A DNA stretch of 30,979 bases from JAZDMK01 sp043800975 (GTDB taxonomy: Bacteria > Bacteroidota > Bacteroidia > Bacteroidales > JAHJDW01), in the NCBI GenBank assembly GCA_043800975.1, contig JAZDMK010000315.1:1-30979 (forward strand), in the 5' to 3' direction. Of this stretch, positions 1 to 8,376 are shown piece after piece. Positions within the stretch are counted from its first letter, which is position 1, and each line of letters starts with the position of its first letter. Under the pieces are notes generated by a model that was not told the origin of the DNA, did not search any database, and saw nothing but the letters and a program-made list of their open reading frames with translations. The translations under genes and the position numbers were made by a program.

Positions 1-1
1 C

Positions 2-217
2 AATCCGTTCGATAACGAAACAACGATTTCGTTTGATAACCCAACCAACAGCACATTCACGTTGAACTTAATGGACGTGACCGGCAGAATGGTTCTACAA
101 AAAACAAACATTACAGGAAACAAATATATTTTCAACCGCGAAGGATTGAATGCCGGATATTACATGATTGAATTGAGGGGAGAGAAGCTTTACCGCGGAA
201 GAATTATTATTAATTAA
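2..217 (+). CDS. C-terminal fragment of a T9SS-secreted protein (type A sorting domain)
   Basis: The reading frame is open from the left edge and ends at TAA 215-217, so only the last 71 residues are visible. They match the pattern of a type IX secretion type A C-terminal sorting domain: an early NPF segment, then a short beta-strand block containing MDVTGRMV, then LNAGYYMIEL and a basic RGRIIIN end. Such domains direct outer-membrane translocation through the T9SS and are normally removed at the surface. The function of the mature protein cannot be read because it lies outside the window. The next gene, also a T9SS cargo, begins 9 bases after the stop, so the two may be co-transcribed. Confidence 0.85.
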   Translation, partial: NPFDNETTISFDNPTNSTFTLNLMDVTGRMVLQKTNITGNKYIFNREGLNAGYYMIELRGEKLYRGRIIIN

Positions 218-226
218 TTTTTTACC

Positions 227-3200
227 ATGAAAAAAATCCTCTTTTTACTATTGGCTTTGGCTTACCTGATTCCGGAAAAAACCGAAGCACAGATCCATTT
301 CGTCAACTATTCTGACCCGAATGAAATCAATGCTTTTGCTGAAGATGGCAATTTTGTGTGGATTGGGACCCGGGGCGGATTATACAAACGACATAAGACG
401 GGTACGCTGGTTGGTTTTTACAACACATCGAACGGGTTGATCAGCAACAATGTACAGTGCATCGCAGTTGATAATCAGGGTGTAAAATGGATAGGAACCG
501 ATAATGGAATTTCCCGTTTTGATGATATCAACTGGACTTCCTATTCAAATGATAACAGCGGGCTGCCTGAAAACTTTATCAGAACCATAGCCATCGATAT
601 ATTCGGAAACAAATGGATTGGCACTTTTTACTCAGGCCTTGTCAAATATAATGATACAACCTGGTCGGTTTTCAATACTTCCAACAGTGGGATTCTGGAG
701 AATATAGTTACAACGGTCTGCATTGACGGCATGAACCGAAAATGGATCGGTTGTGGAAGCGGAATCTCAATATTAGCAGGTAATACCTGGTCAACTATTG
801 ACTCAGCGCTGAATGCACCCCTTGGCAATGTTTTAAAAATTGCAATATCTCCTAGCGGTGAAAAATGGATTGCATCTTATAACAAAGGCGTATACCGTTT
901 TGATGATTTTACTTGGACCAAGTATACTTTTGCAAATACAGGCGGATTGCTGGCCGGAAATACCGTTTTCGATATTAGCATTGAGAACAATAACATTTGG
1001 GTAACTACTTTGTATTATGGTTTATCTGTATTCAATGGACCTGCCTGGGCTAAGTTCAACACCGGAAACAGTGGCATCATAAGCAATAATGTGCGAATTG
1101 TAATGGCTGACGGTCAAAGCAATAAATGGATTGGTTCCACCAGTGGAATCTCAAAGTTGGTGGGGGCAAACTGGGTGAACATCGTTTCTACCGATGGTAT
1201 TCCCAACAATTCCGTCAAGGCAACGACTTCGGATAAAAATGACATCAAGTGGTTCTGTACTGCAAACGGACTTGGCAAGTATAACGGACTGGCGTGGGCG
1301 CAATTCAACACATCAGACAGCCTGCCTTCCAACGATCTGAACTGTATAACGGTGGATACACTGGATCGAAAATGGATAGGAACAGAAAACAAGGGTGTTT
1401 TCATTTTTACCGATTCTGTTTATGCAAAATACAATATCGGAAACAGCGGGATTTGTAATAACACCATTCAAAGTATACTTGCTGGGCCCGACAACACTCT
1501 GTGGATTGGCACCATCAATGGATTATCAAGGTTTAAAAATAATGTTTGGACAACTTTTAATACAGGAAATTGTGCATTACCTGACAATTCTATTCTCAGT
1601 TTGGCTATCGATGAAAACGGGAATATTTGGATTGGAACAGAAGGCGGAGCGGTCTGCTTCAACGGAATAGCAGGTTGGACAGTGTACACACCCCTCAATA
1701 GTTCCCTGCCCGATTGGGTTGTTTCTGGCATTGCAGTTGACACGCTCAACAACAAATGGTTTTCAACCTGGAATGGTTTAGGCAAACTGGATGCTACCAA
1801 CACTACCTGGCAGGTTTATAACACCGGCAATTCGGGTCTACCTGAAAATACGCTGACCGCCGTGGCTGTCGATTTATTCAACAACGTCTGGACGGGAACC
1901 AGCACAAACGGAATTACAAAGTTCAATGGTCAGGCCTGGATCAGCTATACCTCTTCCGAGGGCTTATGCGGAAACGATGTAACCCATATTTATATTGACA
2001 GAGAGTATAATAAATGGATTGGTTCTTCTACGGGTGTATCGCAAGTATTCTGTGAAAATCCGACACCCCGTTTTGTCAGTGATATCGCCTGTTACCCGGA
2101 CTCCACCCATATGAACAACACCTCTTTGAAAACAGATGCCACAACCCGTTATTACTGGGATATTTACAGTAACAATACGCTGGATTACACTACGCCCAAC
2201 GTCACACATCAGTTTCCATCATACGGGCTGTTCCAGGTAAAAATGGCGGCTGCCAACGACAATTGTATTTCAACTATTGTGCGGGTGGATACGGTCAGTT
2301 CGTTGCCTGATGTTAGCATTGGAATAAGCGGTGCCACTACTTTCTGTGAAGGGGACAGTATTACACTTACCACAGTTATTCATAACTACGACACTATTTT
2401 CAATTACCAGTATCTCTGGAGTAATGGGGAGTACTCTCCTTCTATCGTTGTTGACAGTCCCGGAAATTATACAGTAACCGTTTATAGTTTTAATTGTAAC
2501 AATGTTTCCGATACGACGATTCACGTTACTGTAAATCATCCTTTCGAAAATGAAAATATCTGTCTGGTAACAGTCGACTCAGCAACGAACAAAAACCTTA
2601 TCGTGTGGGAAAAAACCCCCAACAAAGGCACTGCTTTTTTTAATATTTACAAAGAAACCGCAGCTAATTATTATGTTGCTATAGGCAATCTTGCCTATGA
2701 TCAGCCTTCCGAATTCCTGGATGTGAACTCCGATGCTTCTGTAAAATCTGATCGCTATAAAATTTCGGTGGTAGACACCTGCGGAAATGAGTCGATGCTA
2801 AGCACTGCACACAAGACCATGCACCTTACTGTAAACCTTGGAACCGGCAACGAACACAACCTGATCTGGGAAAAATATGAAGGTTTCCCCTATGGGCAGT
2901 TCGATATCTGGCGCGCATTGCCACCTGCCGGATGGATTAAAATTGCAACCATACAGAGTAATATTTATACTTATACCGACACAGCGGATATTCCCGGAAG
3001 CGTCGATTATCTGATGGTGATCAACAAAGGCGACACCTGCTTTACCGATCTGGGCAAGGCTTCCAGCGGAACGTATACCACTTCCGTTTCCAACATGGAA
3101 CAGTATAAAGTGATTGGAGTTGAAGAAAATACAGGAATGATAGGCCTTTTGGTATTTCCCAACCCCGCCAACGATGTGTTAAACATCAAAGGTGTTACCA

Positions 3201-3355
3201 GTGGCATGCTCTACATCTCTGATGCAACGGGGCGTATCGTGATCGAACAAATGAACACGGGAAGTGTAAATGTGAGTCATCTTGAAAGGGGAATTTATTT
3301 CGTAAGTGTGCAAGCCGAACAAGGTCGGGCTGTGCGGAGGTTTGTGAAGGAATAA
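227..3355 (+). CDS. Secreted two-component-regulator-type beta-propeller protein with T9SS sorting domain
   Basis: 1042 residues. A signal peptide (about 1-22, ending TEAQ) is followed by about 14 repeats of 40-45 residues (about 38-620). Each carries a core like KWIGTxxGlskfdg and a linker like NSGLPEN. This is the Reg_prop repeat known from periplasmic sensors of hybrid two-component systems, and 14 units would give two seven-bladed propellers. A PKD/Ig-like stretch follows (about 625-770; YYWDIYSN, then QYLWSNGEYSPS), then fibronectin-like segments. The C-terminal 75 residues form a T9SS type A domain (VFPNPANDVLNI, GIYFVSV, basic end). There is no membrane anchor, kinase or DNA-binding domain, so this is a surface or released protein rather than a sensor kinase. 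Its ligand is unknown. The start is chosen for the signal peptide just after it. Confidence 0.88.
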   Translation: MKKILFLLLALAYLIPEKTEAQIHFVNYSDPNEINAFAEDGNFVWIGTRGGLYKRHKTGTLVGFYNTSNGLISNNVQCIAVDNQGVKWIGTDNGISRFDDINWTSYSNDNSGLPENFIRTIAIDIFGNKWIGTFYSGLVKYNDTTWSVFNTSNSGILENIVTTVCIDGMNRKWIGCGSGISILAGNTWSTIDSALNAPLGNVLKIAISPSGEKWIASYNKGVYRFDDFTWTKYTFANTGGLLAGNTVFDISIENNNIWVTTLYYGLSVFNGPAWAKFNTGNSGIISNNVRIVMADGQSNKWIGSTSGISKLVGANWVNIVSTDGIPNNSVKATTSDKNDIKWFCTANGLGKYNGLAWAQFNTSDSLPSNDLNCITVDTLDRKWIGTENKGVFIFTDSVYAKYNIGNSGICNNTIQSILAGPDNTLWIGTINGLSRFKNNVWTTFNTGNCALPDNSILSLAIDENGNIWIGTEGGAVCFNGIAGWTVYTPLNSSLPDWVVSGIAVDTLNNKWFSTWNGLGKLDATNTTWQVYNTGNSGLPENTLTAVAVDLFNNVWTGTSTNGITKFNGQAWISYTSSEGLCGNDVTHIYIDREYNKWIGSSTGVSQVFCENPTPRFVSDIACYPDSTHMNNTSLKTDATTRYYWDIYSNNTLDYTTPNVTHQFPSYGLFQVKMAAANDNCISTIVRVDTVSSLPDVSIGISGATTFCEGDSITLTTVIHNYDTIFNYQYLWSNGEYSPSIVVDSPGNYTVTVYSFNCNNVSDTTIHVTVNHPFENENICLVTVDSATNKNLIVWEKTPNKGTAFFNIYKETAANYYVAIGNLAYDQPSEFLDVNSDASVKSDRYKISVVDTCGNESMLSTAHKTMHLTVNLGTGNEHNLIWEKYEGFPYGQFDIWRALPPAGWIKIATIQSNIYTYTDTADIPGSVDYLMVINKGDTCFTDLGKASSGTYTTSVSNMEQYKVIGVEENTGMIGLLVFPNPANDVLNIKGVTSGMLYISDATGRIVIEQMNTGSVNVSHLERGIYFVSVQAEQGRAVRRFVKE

Positions 3356-3368
3356 CTGCATGAAATAT

Positions 3369-3405
3369 TGTAGTGTATAAAAACAACAGCACTACATTCT
3401 TTTTG
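3369..3405 (+). terminator. Possible intrinsic terminator after the propeller gene
   Basis: Fourteen bases after the propeller gene stop there is a perfect 7-bp inverted repeat, TGTAGTG (3369-3375) and CACTACA (3390-3396), with a 14-nt loop and a T-rich tail (TTCTTTTT). The long loop and low GC make it only a moderate candidate. Confidence 0.42.
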
Positions 3406-3837
3406 CCGAATCCCCACCACTACTGGGTGGTTCCGTATTTTCATCCTCTTCATCACCACCACTTCATTCCAGCGGCTTACGCCTTCTGTCCAGACGGTCA
3501 TTAATGTTATCCCGAAAAATAATACTGACTTCTGCATGACTGTTTTCATGGCTTCTTTTTCTTCAAAACTAACAGGCCCGATACCATCCGAACAGCAATT
3601 ATCAATGGTTCCTGTTTTTCTTCCATCACGTTGTTTCAAAATCCAAACAGATTCTATAATGGGCAACATAAAATGAACTATTTCGTATACAAATTCTTGT
3701 TAAACCAGTTTGATGAAAAATGAAACTTTGAATTATTTCAAGTATCTGTTGATGAAAAAAGGTTAACCATAGATGTTTATTGTAATATCATGAGTTTGCT
3801 AGCGATATTTGAAGTCTGAACATAAGAAAAACGTATA
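3406..3837. other. Non-coding gap before the LytS/LytTR block
   Basis: About 430 bases separate the propeller gene region from the kinase gene. I see no convincing gene. The minus-strand open frame of 124 codons here starts in the gap and runs into the end of the propeller gene, has no recognisable motif, and is judged spurious. A weak 5-bp hairpin (CCACC/GGTGG, 3414-3430) is present. The stretch nearest the kinase gene is AT-rich and probably holds the promoter. Confidence 0.6.
3779..3811 (+). promoter_or_regulatory. Weak candidate Bacteroidota promoter for the LytS-led block
   Basis: GATATTTG at 3804-3811 matches the TAnnTTTG -7 element at all fixed positions except the first. An ATTG 21 bases upstream (3779-3782) could be a poor -33 element. 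The distance to the kinase start is 26 bases. This is suggestive only. Confidence 0.3.
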
Positions 3838-4929
3838 ATGACACCCCAACAACTTCAGAATAAAAAATGGAATAAAACAGAGTATCTGATTTACCTGATT
3901 CTTTGGTTATTTCTTTTTATGCTGCCCGTGTTATACTCTGCCCCGGAAGAACCCGGACGTTGGGTTATAATAAGCGGTGCCTGGATCAGCACGATCGCTT
4001 TTCTCGGAATTTTTATCATTAATAATTCTTTGTTGGTTCCCCGATTTCTTTTTCATGGTAAGCGTACCCAGTACTTTTTGTTTGTCTTTCTGTTTGTTTT
4101 TATTTTTGTTGCTCTTGGTTTATTGGGTGAAAGCCTGCACCACGATCTCACCAAAGAATGGATGAGAAATTTACACTCCGGTCCGCACCATCCTCCACCT
4201 TTCAAGAAATTCAATCCCTGGCTGATCGATTTTGTAAACAACTTCATAATCGCCGTGCTGATGATTGGTTTTAATACAGCAATTAAGGTATCCGCAAAAT
4301 GGTTCAAAGATGAACAGACAATAAAAGATCTGGAAAAAGAACACCTGCAGTCAAAACTTGCCTTCCTGCAAAACCAGATCAGCCCGCATTTCTTCATGAA
4401 TACCCTGAATAACATTCATGCGATGATCGATTTTGATAAAGATAAATCGCGCGAGGCAATCATCCGGCTTTCAAAATTGATGCGTTATTTACTCTACGAA
4501 ACCGAACATTCCAACACAACGCTTTCGAAAGAAATTGAATTCCTGAACAACTATATCGAGCTGATGCGCTTGCGTATCAGTAATAAAGTTGCTATTCGTT
4601 TTCATTTCCCCGATGTGATTCCCAACATTTCGCTGCCGCCATTGATCTTCATTTCATTGATCGAAAATGCTTTTAAACACGGCATTAGCTATCAGGAATA
4701 TTCATTCGTAGAAACATCATTATCGTGCGATGCCGGGCAAATTGTTTTTAAAGTCCGCAACAGTAGGCATGTTTCTTCGGCACGCGAAGAAAATCTGGCT
4801 TCCGGAATCGGTCTGGAAAACATAAAAAACCGACTTAATTTGTTGTTTCCGAATCGCTACACCCTCGAAATTAGCGAAAGAGAAAAAGAATTTGAAGTAA
4901 CTTTAACATTGAATCTGAATGAAAATTAA
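3838..4929 (+). CDS. LytS-family membrane sensor histidine kinase
   Basis: 363 residues. Four hydrophobic segments (about 17-37, 42-67, 79-100, 132-156) form a membrane sensor part, followed by a short coiled coil and the His_kinase domain. The phosphoacceptor His is at about 184 in SPHFFMNTLNNIHAM. The ATPase part shows LIENAFKHG (about 274-282) and GIGLENIKNRLNLLF (about 323-337). This is the LytS/YehU-type layout common in Bacteroidota. The extracytoplasmic loop between segments 3 and 4 is rich in His (101, 102, 113, 117, 118) and Pro, which could bind a metal; that is inference. The gene overlaps the response-regulator gene by 11 bases, so the two are translated together and form a pair. 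The stimulus is unknown. Confidence 0.93.
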   Translation: MTPQQLQNKKWNKTEYLIYLILWLFLFMLPVLYSAPEEPGRWVIISGAWISTIAFLGIFIINNSLLVPRFLFHGKRTQYFLFVFLFVFIFVALGLLGESLHHDLTKEWMRNLHSGPHHPPPFKKFNPWLIDFVNNFIIAVLMIGFNTAIKVSAKWFKDEQTIKDLEKEHLQSKLAFLQNQISPHFFMNTLNNIHAMIDFDKDKSREAIIRLSKLMRYLLYETEHSNTTLSKEIEFLNNYIELMRLRISNKVAIRFHFPDVIPNISLPPLIFISLIENAFKHGISYQEYSFVETSLSCDAGQIVFKVRNSRHVSSAREENLASGIGLENIKNRLNLLFPNRYTLEISEREKEFEVTLTLNLNEN

Positions 4930-5635
4930 ATGCCTCGCCATCGACGATGAGCCTTTTGCATTACGACAACTGGCCGATTTTATTGAACGTACTCCTTTTC
5001 TGGAACTGGTGGGTCAATGCAGCAGTGGCTATGAGGTGCTGGAGCTGCTGCCCGAAACGCAGGTTGATCTGATGTTTGTGGATATTCAAATGCCCGACCT
5101 GACAGGAATCGAATTAATCAAATCGATCGAGAACGGCCCACGCGTGATTTTCACAACAGCGTATGAAGAATACGCCATTGAAGGATTTAAAGTAGATGCG
5201 CTTGACTACATCCTGAAACCCTTTGGCTATCCCGAATTCCTGAAGGCTGCCAACAAAGCAAGGAGTTATTTTGAACTAATGAATAAAGCCAACACGCAGA
5301 TAAATGCCAACGAAGAATGCCTTTTCATTAAGACCGATTATAAAATTATGCGCATCGAATTCGATGATATTCAATTTGTAGAAGGAATGCGTGAATATGT
5401 AAAGCTTCATTTGCTGCACACCAAGCCAGTCATGACTTTAATGAGCATGAAAAGCATAGAAGAAAAACTTCCGACATCCAAATTTATGCGGGTGCATCGT
5501 TCGTTCATCGTAAATTTGAGCCGCATTACAATCATTGAACGAAACCGTATTGTTTTCAACAATAATTACATCCCAATCAGCGATCAGTACAAAGAAAAAT
5601 TTCAGGAATACCTCGATAAATTTTTTATAAAATAA
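4919..5635 (+). CDS. LytTR-family response regulator
   Basis: 238 residues. The N-terminal receiver domain has the acidic pocket D9-D10, phosphoacceptor D55 (in LMFVDIQMP), T79/T80 and K100-P101. The C-terminal LytTR DNA-binding domain (about 130-235) carries the typical EGMREYVKLHL and FMRVHRSFIVNL blocks. It should be phosphorylated by the overlapping LytS-type kinase and bind direct repeats in target promoters. Only 58 bases separate its stop from the PqqD-like gene on the same strand, and I see no terminator or promoter in them. The biosynthetic-looking genes downstream are therefore likely co-transcribed with their regulator, or are its targets. Complete, with no missing key residue. Confidence 0.94.
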   Translation: MKIKCLAIDDEPFALRQLADFIERTPFLELVGQCSSGYEVLELLPETQVDLMFVDIQMPDLTGIELIKSIENGPRVIFTTAYEEYAIEGFKVDALDYILKPFGYPEFLKAANKARSYFELMNKANTQINANEECLFIKTDYKIMRIEFDDIQFVEGMREYVKLHLLHTKPVMTLMSMKSIEEKLPTSKFMRVHRSFIVNLSRITIIERNRIVFNNNYIPISDQYKEKFQEYLDKFFIK

Positions 5636-5693
5636 TGGATGCAACAAAATTTTAATCATGAGGTCTTATTGAACCAGAAGAAAGGATACAAAT

Positions 5694-5939
5694 ATGAAAA
5701 TTAAAAAAGACATAGCCATCAGCGAAACAGGATTCATTTTTAATCCCTCAACCGGAGAATCCTTTTCGGTGAATTACATGGGCGCAGAAATAATTTCCAG
5801 AATGAAAGAAGGCCTTTCGTTCGAGGAAATTAAAAAAGAAATTCTTGAAAAATTTCAAACCGACGAAGACACTTTTGAAAAAGATTATAACGACTACATG
5901 AATCTTCTTCGTGGATATAACCTGCTGGAATCGGAGTAA
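5694..5939 (+). CDS. PqqD-like small protein (RiPP-recognition-element fold)
   Basis: 81 residues, full length for the family. The pattern is that of PqqD-like proteins: a beta-hairpin start (GFIFNPSTGESFSVN), the segment YMGAEIISRMKEGLSFEEI, a helix with an acidic stretch, and a hydrophobic end (NLLESE). PqqD homologues bind a precursor peptide and present it to modifying enzymes, or serve as a small partner or carrier. No radical-SAM enzyme and no precursor-peptide gene is visible nearby. The partner is instead probably the ATP-grasp protein, whose gene starts 6 bases downstream. An AGAAAGGA-like purine stretch precedes the start. The family call is good; the role here is unknown. Confidence 0.8.
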   Translation: MKIKKDIAISETGFIFNPSTGESFSVNYMGAEIISRMKEGLSFEEIKKEILEKFQTDEDTFEKDYNDYMNLLRGYNLLESE

Positions 5940-5945
5940 AACGCT

Positions 5946-6989
5946 ATGAAAAAGAAACTAACCATTGGTGTAACAGGCTTGAATGCCATCGACAGTCCGG
6001 GACCGGGCGTGCCTGTTATTCGTGGCATACGCGAATCTGAACAATTCGAATCGCGCATCATCGGCTTTGCCTATGAATCGCTGGAACCCGGAATTTATAT
6101 GCATGATCTGGTTGATAAAACGTACCAGATTCCTTATCCATCGGCAGGTAGCGAGAGTCTTCTCAATCGTCTGATTTACATTCATGAAAAAGAAAAACTG
6201 GATGTAATCATTCCCAACTTTGATGCTGAACTTTTTAATTTTATGAAGCTTGAGCCTCAGTTAAAAAAGATGGGTATTGCAATGTGTCTTCCTACTATGG
6301 CTCAGTTTGACGAACGACATAAAATTAATCTGAATGAATTCGGAAAAAAATATGGAATAAAAGTACCCTCCGATAAAGCCATTTATTCATCCAAAGAAGC
6401 CAGCAGTCTTATTCACGACTTCTCTTATCCGATGGTGATTAAAGGACAATACTACGATGCATACATTGCTCAGAACAGCGAGCAGGTTGTTTCTTATTTC
6501 GATAAAATAAGCGCCAAATGGGGCCTTCCGGTTATTGTACAGCAGTTTGTCAAAGGAGACGAATACAATGTAACCGGACTGGGTGACGGAAAAGGAAATA
6601 CACTGGCTGCCGTGGCCATGCGCAAGCAATTCATTACTGATAAAGGTAAAGCATGGGCCGGTATTACTATCAACGATGAAAAATTGTTGGAACTAACCCG
6701 CCACTTTCTGAAGGAAACACAATGGAAAGGCGGGTTTGAACTGGAAATGGTAAAAACAGCATCGGATGAATATTTTCTTCTGGAAATAAACCCGCGCATT
6801 CCCGCCTGGATTTATCTGGCAGTCGGGGCCGGACAAAACATTCCGGAAGCGCTTGTTCGGCTTGCCATAGGCGAAGAAGTAGAACCCATGACGCACTATG
6901 ATGTGGGCAAACTTTTTATCCGATATGCTTACGATATGATTGTTGATTTAAAAGATTTTGAACAGATTTCCACATACGGAGAATTTTAA
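5946..6989 (+). CDS. ATP-grasp domain ligase of unknown substrate
   Basis: 347 residues, soluble, no signal peptide. An N-terminal nucleotide-binding-like half (about 1-125) leads into an ATP-grasp fold. Visible signatures are the ATP-contacting Lys in YPMVIKG (about K166), the hinge PVIVQQFVKGDEYNV (about 195-209), the acidic pair in GGFELEMV (about 262-269) and the metal-binding LLEINPRIPAW (about 278-288). Such enzymes activate a carboxylate as acyl phosphate and join it to an amine. The nearest familiar folds are carbamoyl-phosphate synthase large-chain-like and peptide ligases. Its position between the PqqD-like gene (6-bp gap) and a PLP enzyme (10-bp gap) suggests it forms an amide bond on a small molecule or on the PqqD-like partner. 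The substrate cannot be read from the sequence. Confidence 0.86.
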   Translation: MKKKLTIGVTGLNAIDSPGPGVPVIRGIRESEQFESRIIGFAYESLEPGIYMHDLVDKTYQIPYPSAGSESLLNRLIYIHEKEKLDVIIPNFDAELFNFMKLEPQLKKMGIAMCLPTMAQFDERHKINLNEFGKKYGIKVPSDKAIYSSKEASSLIHDFSYPMVIKGQYYDAYIAQNSEQVVSYFDKISAKWGLPVIVQQFVKGDEYNVTGLGDGKGNTLAAVAMRKQFITDKGKAWAGITINDEKLLELTRHFLKETQWKGGFELEMVKTASDEYFLLEINPRIPAWIYLAVGAGQNIPEALVRLAIGEEVEPMTHYDVGKLFIRYAYDMIVDLKDFEQISTYGEF

Positions 6990-6999
6990 ACGTACAGCT

Positions 7000-8367
7000 A
7001 TGAGTAACACAGAAAAAATCAAGTACGAACGTCCGGTTATTAAAAAACTGGAAACCGGCATGCCCAACAAATTCGGCACACGCACGGAATATACACCCCT
7101 GACACACATCGATGGTGTTGCTGTGAAAGACCTGATTTCGCAATACGGTTCTCCGTTGTTTGTGCTTTCCGAAAAAACAATCCGTAACACATATGAATCA
7201 GCCAAAGCTGCATTCACCACGCGTTATCCCAAGGTGCAATTTGCCTGGTCGTACAAAACAAATTACATGAATGCGGTCTGTCATCTTTTTCATCAGGAAG
7301 GATCGTGGGCAGAAGTAGTCTCTGGATTCGAGTATGACAAGGCGATTTCGAATGGTGTGGATGGAAAGAAAATTATTTTTAACGGTCCTGATAAAACAGA
7401 AGACGATCTGAAAAAGGCCATCAACAATGATTCGCTGATTCACATCGATCATTTGGATGAACTGTATTCCATTATTTCTCTGTCTGAAAAGCTGAATAAA
7501 AAACCCAAGGTTGCGATTCGCGTTAACATGGATACCGGCATTTATCCGATGTGGGACAGATTCGGTTTCAATTACGAAAACGGACAAGCCTGGGATGCAC
7601 TAAATAAAATTATGTTGTCCAACAAACTGGATCTCGTTGGTTTGCATACACACATCGGCACGTTCATGCTCAGCCCAAGCGCATACGCAACGGCGGCATA
7701 CAAGCTGGCTGACCTGGCACTGAATATACAAATGAAATACGGGCATAGCATTAAATACATCGATATGGGCGGGGGCTTCGCTTCGAAGAACACGCTGAAA
7801 GGCTCGTATCTGCTGGGTTCAGACGTTAGTCCTACCTTTGATGATTTTGCCGAAGCCATTACAACGGCATTAATTAATTCCGGTTTCAACAGTGAAAATC
7901 TTCCCATTCTGATTCTGGAAACCGGCCGTGCACTGGTGGATGAAGCAGGCTACCTGCTGGGTTCTGTTATTGCAAACAAACGTCTGTCGACTGGCAAGCG
8001 CGCTACAATTCTTGACATCGGCGTAAATATTTTATTTACTTCTTTCTGGTACGATCATAAAATTTCTCCGGCACAACCTTTCACACACTATTCCGAAGAA
8101 ACGGTTCTGTATGGCCCGCTTTGTATGAACATTGATGTGGTGCGCGAGAATGTAAGTTTGCCTCTTTTAAATAAAGGCGAACACGTAGTCGTTCATCATG
8201 TGGGTGCTTACAACATGACGCAGTGGATGCAGTTTATTACACTCCGACCCAAAATAGTTTTAATTGATACCAACGAAAAGGTGCATGTAATCCGGGAGAA
8301 CGAAACCAATCAAAACATTACTGATCTGGAAAGAGTGCCGGAGCATTTAAAAAAGTTCGATCTTTAA
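7000..8367 (+). CDS. Fold-type III PLP enzyme resembling diaminopimelate decarboxylase
   Basis: 455 residues from the ATG at 7000. A longer frame from 6958 would overlap the ATP-grasp gene and has no family support. Family marks: PLP Lys at about 86 in AWSYKTNYM, GLHTHIGT (about 214-221), phosphate-binding GGG (about 257-259), ETGR (about 307-310), GPLCMNIDVV (about 372-381) and GAYNMTQ (about 402-408). These line up with LysA/ornithine-type decarboxylases. However, the usual EPGR is ETGR, and the residues after the dimer-interface Cys (usually C-D/E-S/T-x-D) are C-M-N-I-D, so it is probably not the housekeeping lysA. It likely decarboxylates, or otherwise acts on, an amino acid or conjugate handled by the adjacent ATP-grasp and PqqD-like proteins. 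The specific substrate is unknown. Confidence 0.82.
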   Translation: MSNTEKIKYERPVIKKLETGMPNKFGTRTEYTPLTHIDGVAVKDLISQYGSPLFVLSEKTIRNTYESAKAAFTTRYPKVQFAWSYKTNYMNAVCHLFHQEGSWAEVVSGFEYDKAISNGVDGKKIIFNGPDKTEDDLKKAINNDSLIHIDHLDELYSIISLSEKLNKKPKVAIRVNMDTGIYPMWDRFGFNYENGQAWDALNKIMLSNKLDLVGLHTHIGTFMLSPSAYATAAYKLADLALNIQMKYGHSIKYIDMGGGFASKNTLKGSYLLGSDVSPTFDDFAEAITTALINSGFNSENLPILILETGRALVDEAGYLLGSVIANKRLSTGKRATILDIGVNILFTSFWYDHKISPAQPFTHYSEETVLYGPLCMNIDVVRENVSLPLLNKGEHVVVHHVGAYNMTQWMQFITLRPKIVLIDTNEKVHVIRENETNQNITDLERVPEHLKKFDL

Positions 8368-8376
8368 CAATTATTC

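Noticed and set aside
3295..3669. Minus-strand frame of 124 codons in the gap before the LytS gene
   Set aside because: It overlaps the propeller gene end, has no motif or plausible start context, and its composition is that of non-coding DNA.
5636..5693. A hidden precursor-peptide gene between the LytTR regulator and the PqqD-like gene
   Set aside because: Only 58 bases are available and no start-to-stop frame of useful size fits.
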